A DNA stretch of 64,000 nucleotides, taken from Branchipolynoe longqiensis. Lineage: Eukaryota; Annelida; Polychaeta; Phyllodocida; Polynoidae. The DNA lies in assembly GCA_030323885.1 (NCBI GenBank), contig CM059186.1, positions 21,304,998 through 21,368,997 on the forward strand, in the 5' to 3' direction. Shown one piece after another: positions 10,003-21,713 of this stretch (positions are counted from its first letter, which is position 1; each line of letters opens with the position of its first letter). The notes beneath the pieces are model-generated. The model saw only the letters and a list, made by a program, of their open reading frames with translations, was not told the DNA's origin and searched no databases. A program made the position numbers and the translations under genes.

Positions 10003-11785
10003 ATACAATAAGCATATTACAAGATTACAATACATTAAGTATCATTGATTGAATATATGGGTCTCTGTATTACTCTTAAGTATGTTAGCAATACTACATG
10101 TAATTTATCTATCCCACAAAATGTATCCAAAATATGTTTAGTTGATTTTGTGGTGAAGTGAAAATATGAAAATATGCATATCGACATCATGCATCTACCG
10201 AAACATTTTCTTCAACTTTTTTTCTTGTAAGATACAATCCTTTTTGCATAACTATAATCAATAAAACCATATTTCAATTCGTCATGTATGTTAAAATGGT
10301 GGTATAGATGCATTTTAAAATGATGTTAAGGATGGATGCTATACGCTTAATTATAACAGCTTTCTTAATTTGCGTAGGATAAAAATAAAAAAGTGTGGAA
10401 AAAATCCAACTGTAACATAGGTCTACACACTACATATAACCCTTCATATGAAGATGGATTCTGTTATTATTTGGATGGTTTTCTGTTATTATTTGGAATG
10501 TTTTCACTTTTGGTTTCCATATACAAAAGTTGTACAGTTTCTGAGAATGACCCATGTACTATGATATAGTTTAAGGAATATATATCTGAGTAACTGCAAA
10601 TATTCACCTACATTTTAATAGTTTGTTTAAATGCTCTGCTAATCACATCGCATTACTATAACTTAGTTAACTGATCTTATTAGTCGATTCTTTTCTTTTG
10701 AAGTAGATCTCGAACATTTCTTGGATCTTTGATTAAGAATGTATTTTACTTCTTAGACTTAGATTAAGAATTGATATAGTAATTTCCTTTAGCCTTATCC
10801 ACCATTCCGTCACTTTTTAATGGGTTGTTCATCAGCCTCTGCTACCCTGTCTCAGAGACAGCACTGCGGAGGTAACTGAGTGACTGACACAATGACAGAG
10901 ACTGGCCACTGGGTGAGTCACTGAGACTGAGTCTGGATAAAAGATTCACCCCACACTGCTGCAGTAGCCTCAGTAGCCTCAGTAGGCATTGCCAGAGTCA
11001 GAGGTGAATCTTTTTACTGTTTTAATCTAGACATTTGTTAGGTATGTGCTAAACCGCCGATCAGCGGCGAATATTTTCTTACCACAAATCTGATCCAGCA
11101 AATCCCACTTTGTGGAGGTGTGTAGAAAAACGCTTGTATGGTCGATTTGCATTGGTCAATCTAGGGTATTCCTAGTCTATTAGGTAGTAGGGGCATCCCT
11201 TTACAGCTTGGTTTAGAAATATTTCAATTTGGTCAAGTTTTGCTATTCCAATAACAACTTCAAAAGTTTCACTCAATTTCAACCTGCAAATTCATACTTT
11301 TATAGCAATCTGAAACATTTAAAAAGTAGACTGTGGTGAATAACCATTATTAATCTTATTTACTGTTGAGTTTGAGGAAATTGTGATGATTACATCAAGA
11401 TTGGCGCTATCAGGGATGCAACAGGTATGCACTTCAGCCACTTGTGTTTATCACTTTTTCTGACGCACCTCTGCCTCACGCGACTTGGCATTCACGCCTG
11501 GGTCACAGAAATCTATTGCTTTTACCTTAATTTAATGGAAGAAAATAAGGTCCAATTTCAGTGATGGGAAAATGGCATAACTTCCTTAATAGTAATACTG
11601 CACCTATTTTCATAATCTTGGTGTCATTTTAAAGCTCTTTCTAAGCTAGTTCCAATCTCTTTCCAGTGATGCATTTTGTTTTATTATTGAAGGAGTTTGA
11701 TGATTTTTTTTGACACATACCTACATTTGACACTCAGTAACACTCGGACTCAGTGTGTGATTGCCTGTAACTTGTAAGTCACTAA
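10003..11785. other. RAD52 intron 1, no recognised feature
   Basis: AT-rich. A CAGT/CTGAG-rich stretch with short direct repeats (CTCAGTAGC) lies at 10855-11010. No exon-like segment or TIR was seen. Confidence 0.45.
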
Positions 11786-12383
11786 AGCCGTGTTCACACA
11801 CGGGCGTTAAGTCGCCTCAACTAGTTCGCCTCACATTCACCGTGTGGACGCGACGCTGAGGCGGATTAGGGCTGAGTCGATTCATCTAGTTCGCTTCAAG
11901 TAAACCATGTCGCCAGGTAGTATTGATGAAGTGAACTAGCTTAAGTCGGCCCAAGTTCATAGTGTGAACGGTAGCGGCTTAGATGAGCCGAATTAAGGAC
12001 GTCACACGCATGCGCAGTCGAGACCTTAGTTTGTTGACTTTCCGGTCGATCAAAAGCGCATATTATATGATTTGGTCTATGAAACTGCGAGCTGTGCACA
12101 GATATTTTTTTCATCATTTATTTTTTTGTTTTCACTGCCCAGCAGAAGTTTTGACCATGCCAAAACAATTCGACTCAGTCTATACATATCTAGGTCGAAC
12201 CCACACTCTCTCGTGGCAACGTCGACTAACGGAAAGTGGCACTGGTTAGTATGGACTTGCTCATGCACAGATATCGATTTCTGACTTAAACCACCCCAAG
12301 GACTGGATGTGTGGACACGACACACTTTCATGCCTAGTTCGCCTTATCTAGTTCGGCCTAAAGTTGTGGGTGTCAACACGGCT
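11786..12383 (+). mobile_element. TAA-flanked Harbinger-like element, family H2 copy 1
   Basis: TIR AGCCGTGTTCACACACG and inverse GTGTCAACACGGCT, with TAA on both sides (11783-11785, 12384-12386). 598 bp, in RAD52 intron 1. The interior aligns along its length with 17889-18486, including a CACACGCATGCGCAGTCGA block (NRF1-like) and a minus-strand open segment of about 70 codons present in both copies. Confidence 0.7.
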
Positions 12384-12585
12384 TAAGACTAAGTCTAAGA
12401 CAGTCACAGTGTGACAGTGTGTGTGTACTGTGTCTGTGTTTGCTGTAAGTGTAGCACTGCCACTGGGATATCATTCAAGAGCAGTATCATGTATGATGTG
12501 TATCATTGTATGAATATCGCATGGGAAACACATCAGCATCGAGGTCTTATTATCACTTATTTTCATCTGTTTGATTATGACTTAC

Positions 12586-12627
12586 CTGGCCAAACTGGAT
12601 CCCGTCACTATTAGCAGCCATACACAT
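12586..12627 (-). CDS. RAD52: RAD52 coding exon 1 (N-terminus)
   Basis: RAD52 anneals complementary single strands during homologous recombination and single-strand annealing in the nucleus. On the minus strand this exon reads MCMAANSDGIQFGQ and ends at a perfect donor (CAG|GTAAGT, donor at 12585). The FGQ end matches the N-terminal FGQ that precedes the first ring-domain helix in animal RAD52. Two in-frame ATGs exist (12627 and 12619-12621), both with T at -3. The second has G at +4, so the true start is undecided. The exon ends in phase 0, matching exon 2. Six exons in this window together give about 167 residues, equivalent to roughly residues 24-182 of human RAD52. The N-terminal extension is shorter than in human. 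The rest of the gene lies left of the window. Confidence 0.85.
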
Positions 12628-12656
12628 CAATCGGCTAAGACCTTGTTTATTCTGTA

Positions 12657-12670
12657 TTTAGCGCGAAAAT
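12657..12670 (-). promoter_or_regulatory. E2F-type motif just upstream of RAD52
   Basis: The minus strand reads TTTTCGCGC, a perfect match to the E2F consensus TTTSGCGC/TTTCGCGC. It lies about 35 bp upstream of the first RAD52 ATG. E2F control suits an S-phase recombination gene. The assignment is motif-based only. Confidence 0.45.
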
Positions 12671-12763
12671 TTTGAAAACCTGTGCACGGTCAAGGTCGTT
12701 ACCGTAACTTGTACTGGGTAGGGACGCGGTTAATTTCGCTGGTATCACTGGTGTTGTTCAGTT

Positions 12764-12780
12764 CCACCAGAGGGCGCCAC
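12764..12780 (+). promoter_or_regulatory. CTCF-type core motif in RAD52 5' flank
   Basis: CCACCAGAGGGCGCCAC matches the CTCF core (CCASYAGRKGGCRSY) at every core position. It is about 140 bp upstream of the RAD52 start. Whether this animal's CTCF binds here is unknown. Confidence 0.4.
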
Positions 12781-13086
12781 GAAGCAATAGCTTGATGGCG
12801 CAGTGACGTGAAGTGAAGCGAAGTGGTATGGTTTAGCTTGATTAGCTTAGCTCGCTTATGTACCAGCTTTATCCTGATGTGGTTTTGTGAATTTGTAATA
12901 CCATGCGCGTCATCCAATTCACAAAAGGGAGACAACCCATTGGTATATATTTTTGTTAGATTTGATATTCTTTAAATTCTGATAATATGAAAGATTGATA
13001 TTCTTTAAATTCTTAAAATTATGAAAGGTTTTGATGAAGTAGATATGAACCAATTTTTCACCTTGAATAAAAGAGAAGGCAGTCGG

Positions 13087-13291
13087 GGGCCATACTTTCA
13101 AACTAGTAAAACCCAGAGCCATTTCAAAGTTAAGGCAACACAGTTTCTCAAACAGGATCATAAATATACGGAACAGTCTCCCACAAAATGTTATTGATGC
13201 TGAGTCAATAAATTCATTCAAGAACAGATTAGAAAAAGCATGGGCTGGTGATACCGGGAAATTTGACCCCTTATTCACCACATGCTACTAA
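13087..13291 (+). pseudogene. Non-LTR reverse transcriptase C-terminus (relic)
   Basis: One frame reads GHTFKLVKPRAISKLRQHSF then IRNSLPQNVIDAESINSFKN and ends at TAA (13289-13291). The NSLP-x-x-VI-A-x-S-x-x-x-FKNRLEK pattern is the usual C-terminal end of CR1/Jockey/RTE-type reverse transcriptases. It is 5' truncated and has no ATG. Confidence 0.7.
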
Positions 13292-13308
13292 TTATTCCTT
13301 GTGTTGCT

Positions 13309-14611
13309 TATTTCCGCAAGGAAATCATATATTGGGCTGCTAGACACGATCCACCACCAGGGACTGCGCCTGGCCCTTGGGGCCTTCCGCACCTCACCGG
13401 TTCAGAGCCTTTACGTCGAAGCCAATGAACCATCACTTAACAACAGGAGAATCAAACTGGCCATGCAATATGTAGTCAAGATAAAAACTAATGCATTGAA
13501 TCCTGCACACAATTGTCTATTCGAGCAACATGACGAATCCAGGTATGAAGCCAGGCCGAATTACATCCGGCCACTGAGGCTCCGAATGAAACCTCATTTG
13601 GAGGCCTTGGGCGTGGATTTGGACGTGTTGGAGGATGCCAAAGTCCCAGAACATCCCCTGTGGTCGTTGAGAAAGCCATCGGTTTATCCTCCGACTCACG
13701 GAACTGAGGAAGTCTGGGAGTTGGAGTGTATCGAGGTATCCAACACACTAACTATGTTATATACAGTGATTCGTTCTCTTGCCTCCTGGCTGTTGCTGGA
13801 CTGAAAACGAATCACCCTATTCTAGCAACGGTCATTTATAAAATGAACCAACTGACAACGGATGGGTATGACATCCACCTGTGCTGGGTTCCTGGCCATG
13901 CCGGCATATGAGGAAACGAATGAGCTGATCGGGCTGCGAAGAAGGCCCTGAACTGTGATCTTCAACCGTGTCTGATCCCTCACTGTGATCTGAAACCACT
14001 AATAGCCACCCACATAAAATCCAAATGGCAACATGAGTGGGATGAAAACATTAATAAACTTAAAGAAATTGAACCATCTGTGGGAAAGCCACCACAGACT
14101 CATGCGCAAGGTCGGCGGGACCAAGTGGTCCTTAGCCGCTGCCGTATTGGCCACTCATGGCTTACACATGCTTTTCTGCTCAAGGGGGAACCTCCCCCTG
14201 AATGTATTGGGTGTCAGTCCCCGCTGACACTCAAACACATTTGACTAAGTCGCGTTGATTTTTTGGCCCTGCGCCAACAGTTCTACACTGCAGACAGTAT
14301 GGATGACCTTTTTACTACGGTAAAACAGGAAAACATGTTAGCCTTTTTGAGGGCAGCTGGACTGTACCACCTCATATCGTTTACTAAATAGATTCTATCA
14401 ATTATTAATTAAACTTTTCTTTTTCTATGTGAATTTGTTTCCCTTGACCACAAATATATGATTGTGAGCTTTCTAATTCAATGAGTGTCTATTGGCACAT
14501 AATTGATCGTCTGCTTTTACATGTAAAAGCGATGGTTTGAACAAAAAACAAACATTTCTCACCGTGAATATGGCCTATGCTGTCGACACGGCGTAAAGCA
14601 ACCACAATCAA
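13309..14611 (+). pseudogene. Non-LTR retrotransposon 3' end (RT thumb plus RNase H), copy 1
   Basis: 13320-13717 encodes the post-RT segment (HHQGLRLALGAFRTSPVQSL, YVEANEPSL). It then jumps, at GGAGTGTATCGAGG, straight into the RNase H core (YSDSFSCLLA, LCWVPGHAGI), skipping the first catalytic strand. It ends with a Cys-rich CIGCQSPLTLKHI segment. In-frame stops include TGA after KHI. The 3' end is GTGAATATGGCCTATGCTG...CAATCAATG. TGTGTTGCT at 13300 and 14612 may be the target duplication. This matches I/Jockey-group LINEs with RNase H. Confidence 0.8.
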
Positions 14612-14879
14612 TGTGTTGCTATTTACTTGCACTCAAGCAAAGATGAGAGACAATTATGTGTTCACACTTCCTGTTTACCATTCGCTATTGTGATATATGC
14701 GTAATAGACGTCTAGACCTGTGGTTAATATATTTTAACGATATGCAGAGTTGGGGACAAAGAGATATGCAAATGAGATGACGTCATGGAAAGTTTAGCCG
14801 GCGGGTCAAGCGTGCCCTACGCCGTGAATAAACCATTCAGTAACCAGAAGTCAAAGTGTTCAGACGTTGTACTTTCACA

Positions 14880-14955
14880 GCTATTTCGCTATTGCGTCCA
14901 ATAGCCAATGATAAAAATCAATGCGCTCTAGAGGCATCGTAAAATAAAACAAGGG
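14880..14955 (+). mobile_element. SINE-V 3' fragment
   Basis: GTCCAATAGCCAATGATAAA...GCTCTAGAGGCATCGTAAAA matches the tail of the SINE-V copies at 8798 and 52545. The surrounding 14612-15290 holds nothing else recognised. Confidence 0.7.
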
Positions 14956-15289
14956 AGAAGATTTAATATGAAACATGAATAAAAATGTCAAATTTGCAAT
15001 ACGCTAGTGACGATCAACAACAAATTAGAATAACCAATGGTATTTGAATGACTAGTTCCGTGACTATCTCACCCATATATAGGCCTACCTAAATACATTG
15101 ACATCTTAAAGGGTGATCTACTCCTATCGAACTTAGATCTATTTAAGGCCAGGAACCAGGAGATCCAAGATGGAATAAAGTATAGCACATACAATACACG
15201 TGTTGCTATGTAAATATTCATTGTTTGGATTTACTAGTTCACCAATCACACTAGACTTGGTGTCGGATATGCAGTGAACATATTACGAC

Positions 15290-15490
15290 TTATTGTCAAA
15301 GAAGAAGCTTCTGGAAGAGAGTGATAGAACAGCACATTAAATGATTAATGAAAAATGTTGTTGTCCTCTCCATTCCACTATTATATGCAGTATCCCATAA
15401 TGAAAACCACAATGCCAGGCAGCCGAGGATCGAACCCACAACCTCATGCGTGGGTTCTACTCTTCCCGCTAAGTGAATAGGCCCTATCGT
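15290..15490 (-). mobile_element. tRNA-derived SINE head (another family)
   Basis: The minus strand has CACTTAGCGGGAAGAGTAGA (A-box-like) and TTGTGGGTTCGATCCTCGG (B box) followed by about 150 bp of body. Single copy here. The anticodon arm is not tRNA-like. Confidence 0.55.
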
Positions 15491-15542
15491 TAACAAGGCT
15501 AATATCAGAAAACGTATTTATAATCAATTTAGACTATAATCT

Positions 15543-15627
15543 TTAAAGTTGCATAGCCCGATGGTTTTAGGTTTCAGTCATATTTGGATAGAAATACATT
15601 AGTTTGATCCTTATAATCTACCTTTAT
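15543..15627 (+). mobile_element. MITE family A, 5' fragment
   Basis: TTAAAGTTGCATAGCCCGAT and about 65 bp more, then unrelated sequence. Confidence 0.65.
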
Positions 15628-15945
15628 GGTACCCCACATCTGACACCATGTTGTGGGTGCTTTTATGGGGAGTCAACACCATGCTTGAGTTGCTAGTAAA
15701 AGAATGCCTTTTATTATTATGAGCTGGACCTACAAATGGATTCCTAACATATGCAAACGGAATACCATAACAAGTACCTTTGATTATTATGGCTTACTTT
15801 ATTGTAGAAACACGCCAACTTTAATTTGGTGTACACGCCAACATGTTGGCCACTAAAGGCCTTATCATTAATTGGTTTGATTAAATGGACTTTGTATTGT
15901 GTTCTCTGCAGCAATACATCTTTAATAAGTGCAACAGTATCTAAA

Positions 15946-16299
15946 TTTAAAACTGCATAGTCCGATGACAACATCAGATTTTCAAAACCAAAACACTGAC
16001 CTAGATTTGATTCTACCTATCTAACTTAGATACTGATGTACTTATTAAGCATGTGTTGTCACATAGAAGGGAATACAAAGTCAATTTAATAGAAGCTGCT
16101 ACTACACAAGTCCATGGTACCAGCGCTTTGGTGTGCTTGCCAACATTAATTTGGCATGTTTTCACTTCAAATATCTCAAAAGATAGCCATTTAGAATCAA
16201 TGTTACTTCAAACTAATGTAAGATAGATCATATCGATTAACAGTTTATATTTATCAAAAAATTACAAAAATTCAAAACCACCGGACTATGTAGGATACA
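15946..16299 (-). mobile_element. MITE family A, near full length
   Basis: Starts TTAAAACTGCATAGTCCGAT and ends CACCGGACTATGTAGGAT. About 354 bp, in inverted orientation relative to the 302 copy. 16300-17060 contains no recognised feature apart from a short CACTGGTCTTCCAGCC word, shared with 38975 and 39060. Confidence 0.7.
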
Positions 16300-17559
16300 A
16301 TATCGCCAATTGTTTTGGTTTCATCAAAATACACAGCTTTAAGGATAAACTGTTATGAATGGACTTATTTCCAACATGAGTCTCCCAATAGTTCACTATG
16401 CTGAGTTATAATAATCTTTTGGTAAATATTTTTATTCATCTGAATACATATTTTGTCAGCGCCGAGACACTGGTCTTCCAGCCATTGGAGCGATCAAATT
16501 TGATTTGTTCATAGTGGAAGTGGAATGTATTGCATTGTGTGCAGCACAACCCATTCTGAACATAAAAAGAAAGTGAGGGAGCAGCCTATGCTGTATAGTG
16601 TACAGCATAGGTACTCAACATAGTGCAAGGTATATGTATCAAGATAGAGTGTGCAGTAATGTACACTAGTGGTTAAATCATATGCTGTGTTTGTATATCA
16701 GTTAGATTTGGTTTTATTAATGGTTAGTCTTCTAATAGTGCCATGTTGTGCATGTATAGTGGTTTATATTGCATGCAATGCTGGTTGAAGATGTATTTAT
16801 TCAGTGGTGGTAGTGGGTCTTGAATGTTATTATGTCATTGAGTTATAATAGTTGTTTGTCTAAATGTCTCATGCACCAGTTTACATATAACCAATTTCCA
16901 CCACAAGGCCAAACAAGGACAACAGCGTTCCCATGTTTTATGCACTGACTTTTAGTTGCTAACAACAACATATCTGTTTTAGTTGCTAACAACACATTCA
17001 AATAATTCCCACAAACTACACTTTTGATGAACAAAATCAAACCTGGAGCTTTACTACTAGTTCAAATAAAATTGATTGACAAGAAGCGAGAGTTTGTCAA
17101 AGCAGACGACAAATTCAAATCAGGCAACGAATGCATGTGTAAGCCATGGCATTCCAGGGCAGACCGTGTCCTGTCACCCTTAGTTGTAACCAGAGCACCG
17201 TGAGGAGGGTCTCGATTAAATGCCACTTGCCCCAGAGCAGATCTTTTTACGCCCACCCTTCTGAACTTCCTCCCTGTCCCTCATCTCAAAAGCGCAAACG
17301 CACACCTCCCCAAAGCTAATCACAATCGCAGCGAGACGAATTGTCATCCTATTTATTATACCATTCAGGAGATTCGGCGAAGACGCTACTGCTAACCAGC
17401 TGACGTTCGATGTATAATGAGTTATTTGCTAAACGGCCCGGTATGAATACTCTACACTTAGAGCGAAACCGATCTGCAGTATCAATTAAATCACCCAGAT
17501 TTTATTTCAATTGACATGGGGGGTACATCTCGGACGCGATATAAATCCAAATCTTCTCT

Positions 17560-17564
17560 CTCCC

Positions 17565-17650
<86 letters not shown>
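17560..17650 (+). repeat. (TC)n microsatellite
   Basis: About 90 bp of nearly pure CT dinucleotides followed by CT-rich degenerate sequence to about 17880. Its serine/leucine open frame is not coding. Confidence 0.95.
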
Positions 17651-17653
<3 letters not shown>

Positions 17654-17888
17654 CTCTGCCCCCCCCTCTCCCTCTGTTTCCCCCTATATATATGTTTCTC
17701 CCTCTCTCACATACACATTCTGTATGTTCTGTCTGTCAATCCATGTTCTCTCTCTCAATCTATGTTTTCTCTCTCAATTTATAATCTCTCCCTCTCATTC
17801 ACAACATGTATGTTCTCTCTCAATCCAAATCTTCTCTCTGAATCTATGTCCTCTCTTTCACAATCTGTATGTTCTGGCTCTTAATCTA

Positions 17889-18486
17889 TAGCCCTGTTCA
17901 CACGGACGATGTAAATCGATTCGTAGAAAGCGACTTGTATAGTTCGCCTCACATTTCTCGTGTGAATGGACGTCTGAGGCGGATTAGGGCTGATTCGACT
18001 CACGTGATCTGGATAATGTAAACCACCTAAGGGAGGTAGTTTACGTGAGGCAATTTCTCTGATTCGATTTATTTTGTCCGTGTGGACGCACTGAGGCGGA
18101 TTAAGCACCTCACACGCATGCGCAGTCGACACCTCAGTTTGTTGACTTTCCGGTCGATCAAAAGCGCATATTATATAATTTAATTAATGAAACTGCTATC
18201 GATGCACAGATATTTTTTTCATCATTTATTTTTAGGGTTTCACTGCCCAGCAGAAGTTTTGACCGTTCCAAACCCATACGATTAATTAAATACATATCTA
18301 GGTCGAACCCACACTCTCTGGTGCCTTCGTCGTCAAACCCAAAATGGCGCTCGTTAGTCTGGACTTGCTCATGCGCAGATATCCACTTCCGCCTCACGCA
18401 GTGTCCGTGTGAACGGGCGGCTAATTCGACTCACCTGATTCGATTTGTGTGATTCGCCTCACATTTTGTCCGTGTGAACAGGGCTA
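17889..18486 (+). mobile_element. Harbinger-like family H2 copy 2
   Basis: TIR TAGCCCTGTTCACACGGAC and exact inverse GTCCGTGTGAACAGGGCTA. The interior aligns with 11786-12383 (CGATCAAAAGCGCATATTAT, GCCCAGCAGAAGTTTTGACC). The target duplication is not clear here. Confidence 0.7.
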
Positions 18487-18595
18487 AAGTCGTCACGCTT
18501 AGCAACCTGTAGTTCACAGTGTCGTATATCCTGAGCACAGTGGTGGGAGAGGTGATAATTGACCATTCGCAGGTGGAACAAACATGATGTTTGTT

Positions 18596-18945
18596 TGTTG
18601 TTGTTTTACGTCCTAGCAACATCTAAGGTCATATCAGGACCGATACCGACTTGTCACAGTGCGCACTCATGGTGACTTTATAGTACTGCACCACTGGGAA
18701 ATCAGGCTGCCCGCACCATGACCTGATATCCCACTCAGTCACATTATCCTGACATTGAGCGAACCAGTCCTGGCTCTATCCTAGTAATGCAGAGAGCTAG
18801 GCTAGGAAGTGACAGGTATACATTTTTACATCATTGGTTTGACTCGACCATGGTTCAAACCCACTAACTCATGAGTTCAGATCCCCAGATCTCCCAAAAC
18901 AGGTGACAGATGCTCAACTTATTCGGCCACCCAGTCTGGTCCGAA
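18596..18945 (-). mobile_element. SINE-1 full-length copy
   Basis: Reads tail to head on plus: GTTTTACGTCCTAGCAACAT...GCATCTGTCACC-type head with TTCGGCCACC (reverse of the A box GGTGGCCGAA). Confidence 0.85.
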
Positions 18946-18964
18946 GAAACATGAACTAGCTATA

Positions 18965-19224
18965 TGAGACTGTCTCAAAAGGTGCTAAGAAATATGGGAC
19001 AAAACTTTGTCCATTGTAATGATCAACATACTATCTACTTATGCATTTGCTCAGGATAAACTGATTTGTTTTTTATATGGTGTTTCATAATCCAAATAGA
19101 ATAAATATTGATTTGAAGCAGATGTCATTGTGCTTTCAGTGTAACCGTTTCTGTGCTGTTTTGTGTCAATCGTTACAATGGACAAAAAAATGAAGAGTTA
19201 GCACCTTTTGAGACAGGCTCATAT
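18965..19224 (+). mobile_element. MITE family C, copy 2
   Basis: ATGAGACTGTCTCAAAAGGT to ACCTTTTGAGACAGGCTCAT, flanked by TAT...ATA. About 90% similar by eye to the 4033 copy. Confidence 0.85.
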
Positions 19225-19247
19225 ATGAAACCTTTGTTGTGTTGGTA

Positions 19248-19266
19248 GGACCAACAGGTGGCAGCA
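19248..19266 (+). promoter_or_regulatory. CTCF-type motif
   Basis: GGACCAACAGGTGGCAGCA fits the 19-bp CTCF consensus at 17 positions. A second motif of the same orientation (CCACAAGGTGGCACTG) lies at 19959-19974. Motif evidence only. Between and around them (19267-20077) I see no gene. Confidence 0.35.
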
Positions 19267-20077
19267 CGCTAGACTGGGAAGCTGTAGTGGACCAGTCCAC
19301 CCCCACCTAGCGGCCACCCACCGTTATAGAGTTTATATCAGTTCCTGATTACACAGTGGTGGGTCGCTTCCACTGGTGGCAATAAAGCTGGGACGACCCT
19401 TGGATTGTGCCCATTAAGGGAATTTTACGGTCCATTACATTATGAACAAGCACTGCTCTACAGTTATCGTGAAACAAAATACCATATAAAAGGGGATAAA
19501 CACCAACACTCGGTGGCTGTGTTCCAGCAGTCACTGTCACAACAATTTAGACAACAATTTATGACCAGAAAACGATACGGACCTCCTTAGATGTCCAACA
19601 CCTCCCACGAAGAAGCTATTAACATATGCCTGACTGCTAGTGATTGTCAGTAATTCCAAAGACCCTATAATACTAAGACCACTCAGCCTGTACTGTGTAA
19701 TCAAAATGATCAAACCCACCACTTGGTGCGCTGGCTGTTCTCTTGGTTAAACAGGTGCTATATTATATGTATAAATGTATATATGAATGTGAAAGATGTG
19801 TGATGATGGCGATGCTGATGATGATGCTGATGATGATGTGTATTTGTTCATAGCAATTTCATATTGAAGTGTATTCATACTTACCTTATCTCATGTATAA
19901 TATAATTGTATGTGTTTACATGTGAAACACCAACCAGCAGCCAGGCTGATCAAACCCACCACAAGGTGGCACTGCAAAATTTACATTACCATGGGAGAGA
20001 TAGGGAGTGAGCCGTCTTAGTATTACAGGGTCTTTGGTAATTCATGGATAGACGACTGTTTCATTTTATTTCAGTAG

Positions 20078-20297
20078 GAGGGATGACCGAATGAGTTGAA
20101 CATCGGTCTCCTGTTTTGGTAGGTAGTGAGATTCAAACCAGTGATTTCAAAAGCTTGGTCAAATCAAACCGATGACTTAAGTTAAACATTAATATGTGTC
20201 ACGACCTAGCATGGCGCTCAGCATTGCTAGGATAGGGCAAGGAACAGTGGAATAAGGAAGACCAATTACTGCGATTGAAATGTCCCTCCCCAGGTGA
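20078..20297 (+). mobile_element. SINE-1 head with an alternative tail (SINE-2)
   Basis: Begins GGATGACCGAATGAGTTGAA and shares the SINE-1 head to AGGATAGGGCAAGGA. The tail is different (CAGTGGAATAAGGAAGACCA), as also seen at 27589-27824. 20298-21713 has no recognised element except CACCCCCC-type runs near 21400. Confidence 0.7.
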
Positions 20298-21713
20298 AAT
20301 GCCTCATGCAATGTAGGCGTGGATAGGCTGAATGCACCAGGGAGCCTAATGGTAGTAATGGTTAGGATGCTATCCGCATTTTAAAATATTTGGATTTTCG
20401 GTTCGGAATTATATATTGGCAGAAAGCATTGTTATTCTCGGGTGACAGAGTGGGGACCAAGGTTATGTAATAGAAAAGCAATGGGTGCCCCACTCGCTGT
20501 GTGACATATTAGGCTATGTGAAAAATATGTTAATACATAGTGCCCGAGATTATGACGAGATGTTCCTATATAAAGGACAGTTAATGTTTGGTGAAATGTT
20601 CCCTCTATGCACCAGTAAGGGCGCAAGTGGAGGAGAAGGACATTTTTAATATATATATTTATTGTAACTGTCTGCAACTACCTGTTACCACAGGGCTGAT
20701 GGGCAAGCACACCCAACCACTCTGCATACATTATGGACACCACCTACAGCTGGGGTTGAGTGATAGCTACCCATATTGGGGCATCACCCCCAGGCTGTGG
20801 AGGGTGTCTAATTGGCTGGCTGTGGGAGGCCCAGTCACCTGCACCCCTTTACCCCACCTTACCACACTAGCCTCATTCTGATATTGATTATTCTAGACAC
20901 TCTGATCTATATGATGCTACAGGCAGTACTAAAACACTTCTGGATGGACTCTTGAAGTAAACACACTCTTCTCTTGGCCAGGAACCCAGACACCCTGTCT
21001 GAGGCTCCACCTTTCATATAAAAACTGAGATGTGTGCAACAATCATGGGACTCTGGTTCAATGGGCTGTAAGCACTGATTCCTATACATATTAAAGAGAG
21101 TAATGAGGCTCTGTGTGGACAGAAGGTAAGGAGTCAGGGTGATAGCTTGCTAGTAGGTGGGCAGGAGTTGATGCCAATAAAGCACAACTTCTTCACTGTC
21201 AATCTTGCACAACTTGTCTTCCCTTTCTTGCTTATCAGTTTGTTGGAGAGGGGCATCAGGCATGAACTGACAGACAGTTGTCAGAACGCACCTGGGAAGA
21301 GTAAGTGGTATTTCTGGGGCGCAGACGGCTGGGCATTCCAGTAAATATTACACTCAGAATGGTAGAAGTGTGGGTTGAATTCCACTCTAGGCACCATTTG
21401 CACCCCCCCCCCCCCCACCCCCACCCACTGATACTAAGCTTAGAATTCCAGAACTTGGAGTGGGCCTACTTCACTAACAATACACCACAGTACCCGTTTT
21501 CAGGCCCCTCTATAATTGGCGAACCCCCATCATATGCGAATAATACGCCTACACAAACTATCGTCATTTTCCTCGACTGTCCCTCTACTATGTCAGAACA
21601 ACATTGGTTTGGAAGCAGAGTAGTCCGTTAAAGACAGGTAGCGGTTATTTGCGTATAGAAGTCACGTTTAAATGTCTTTTGGTCAGATGTTGTTTATATT
21701 GCACATCGATATG

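Larger units (their letters stand above)
12640..13060. other. RAD52 5' flank
   Basis: Probable RAD52 promoter side, with the E2F- and CTCF-type motifs noted separately. No TATA box is evident, and there is no other gene-like segment before the retrotransposon relics begin. Confidence 0.4.
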
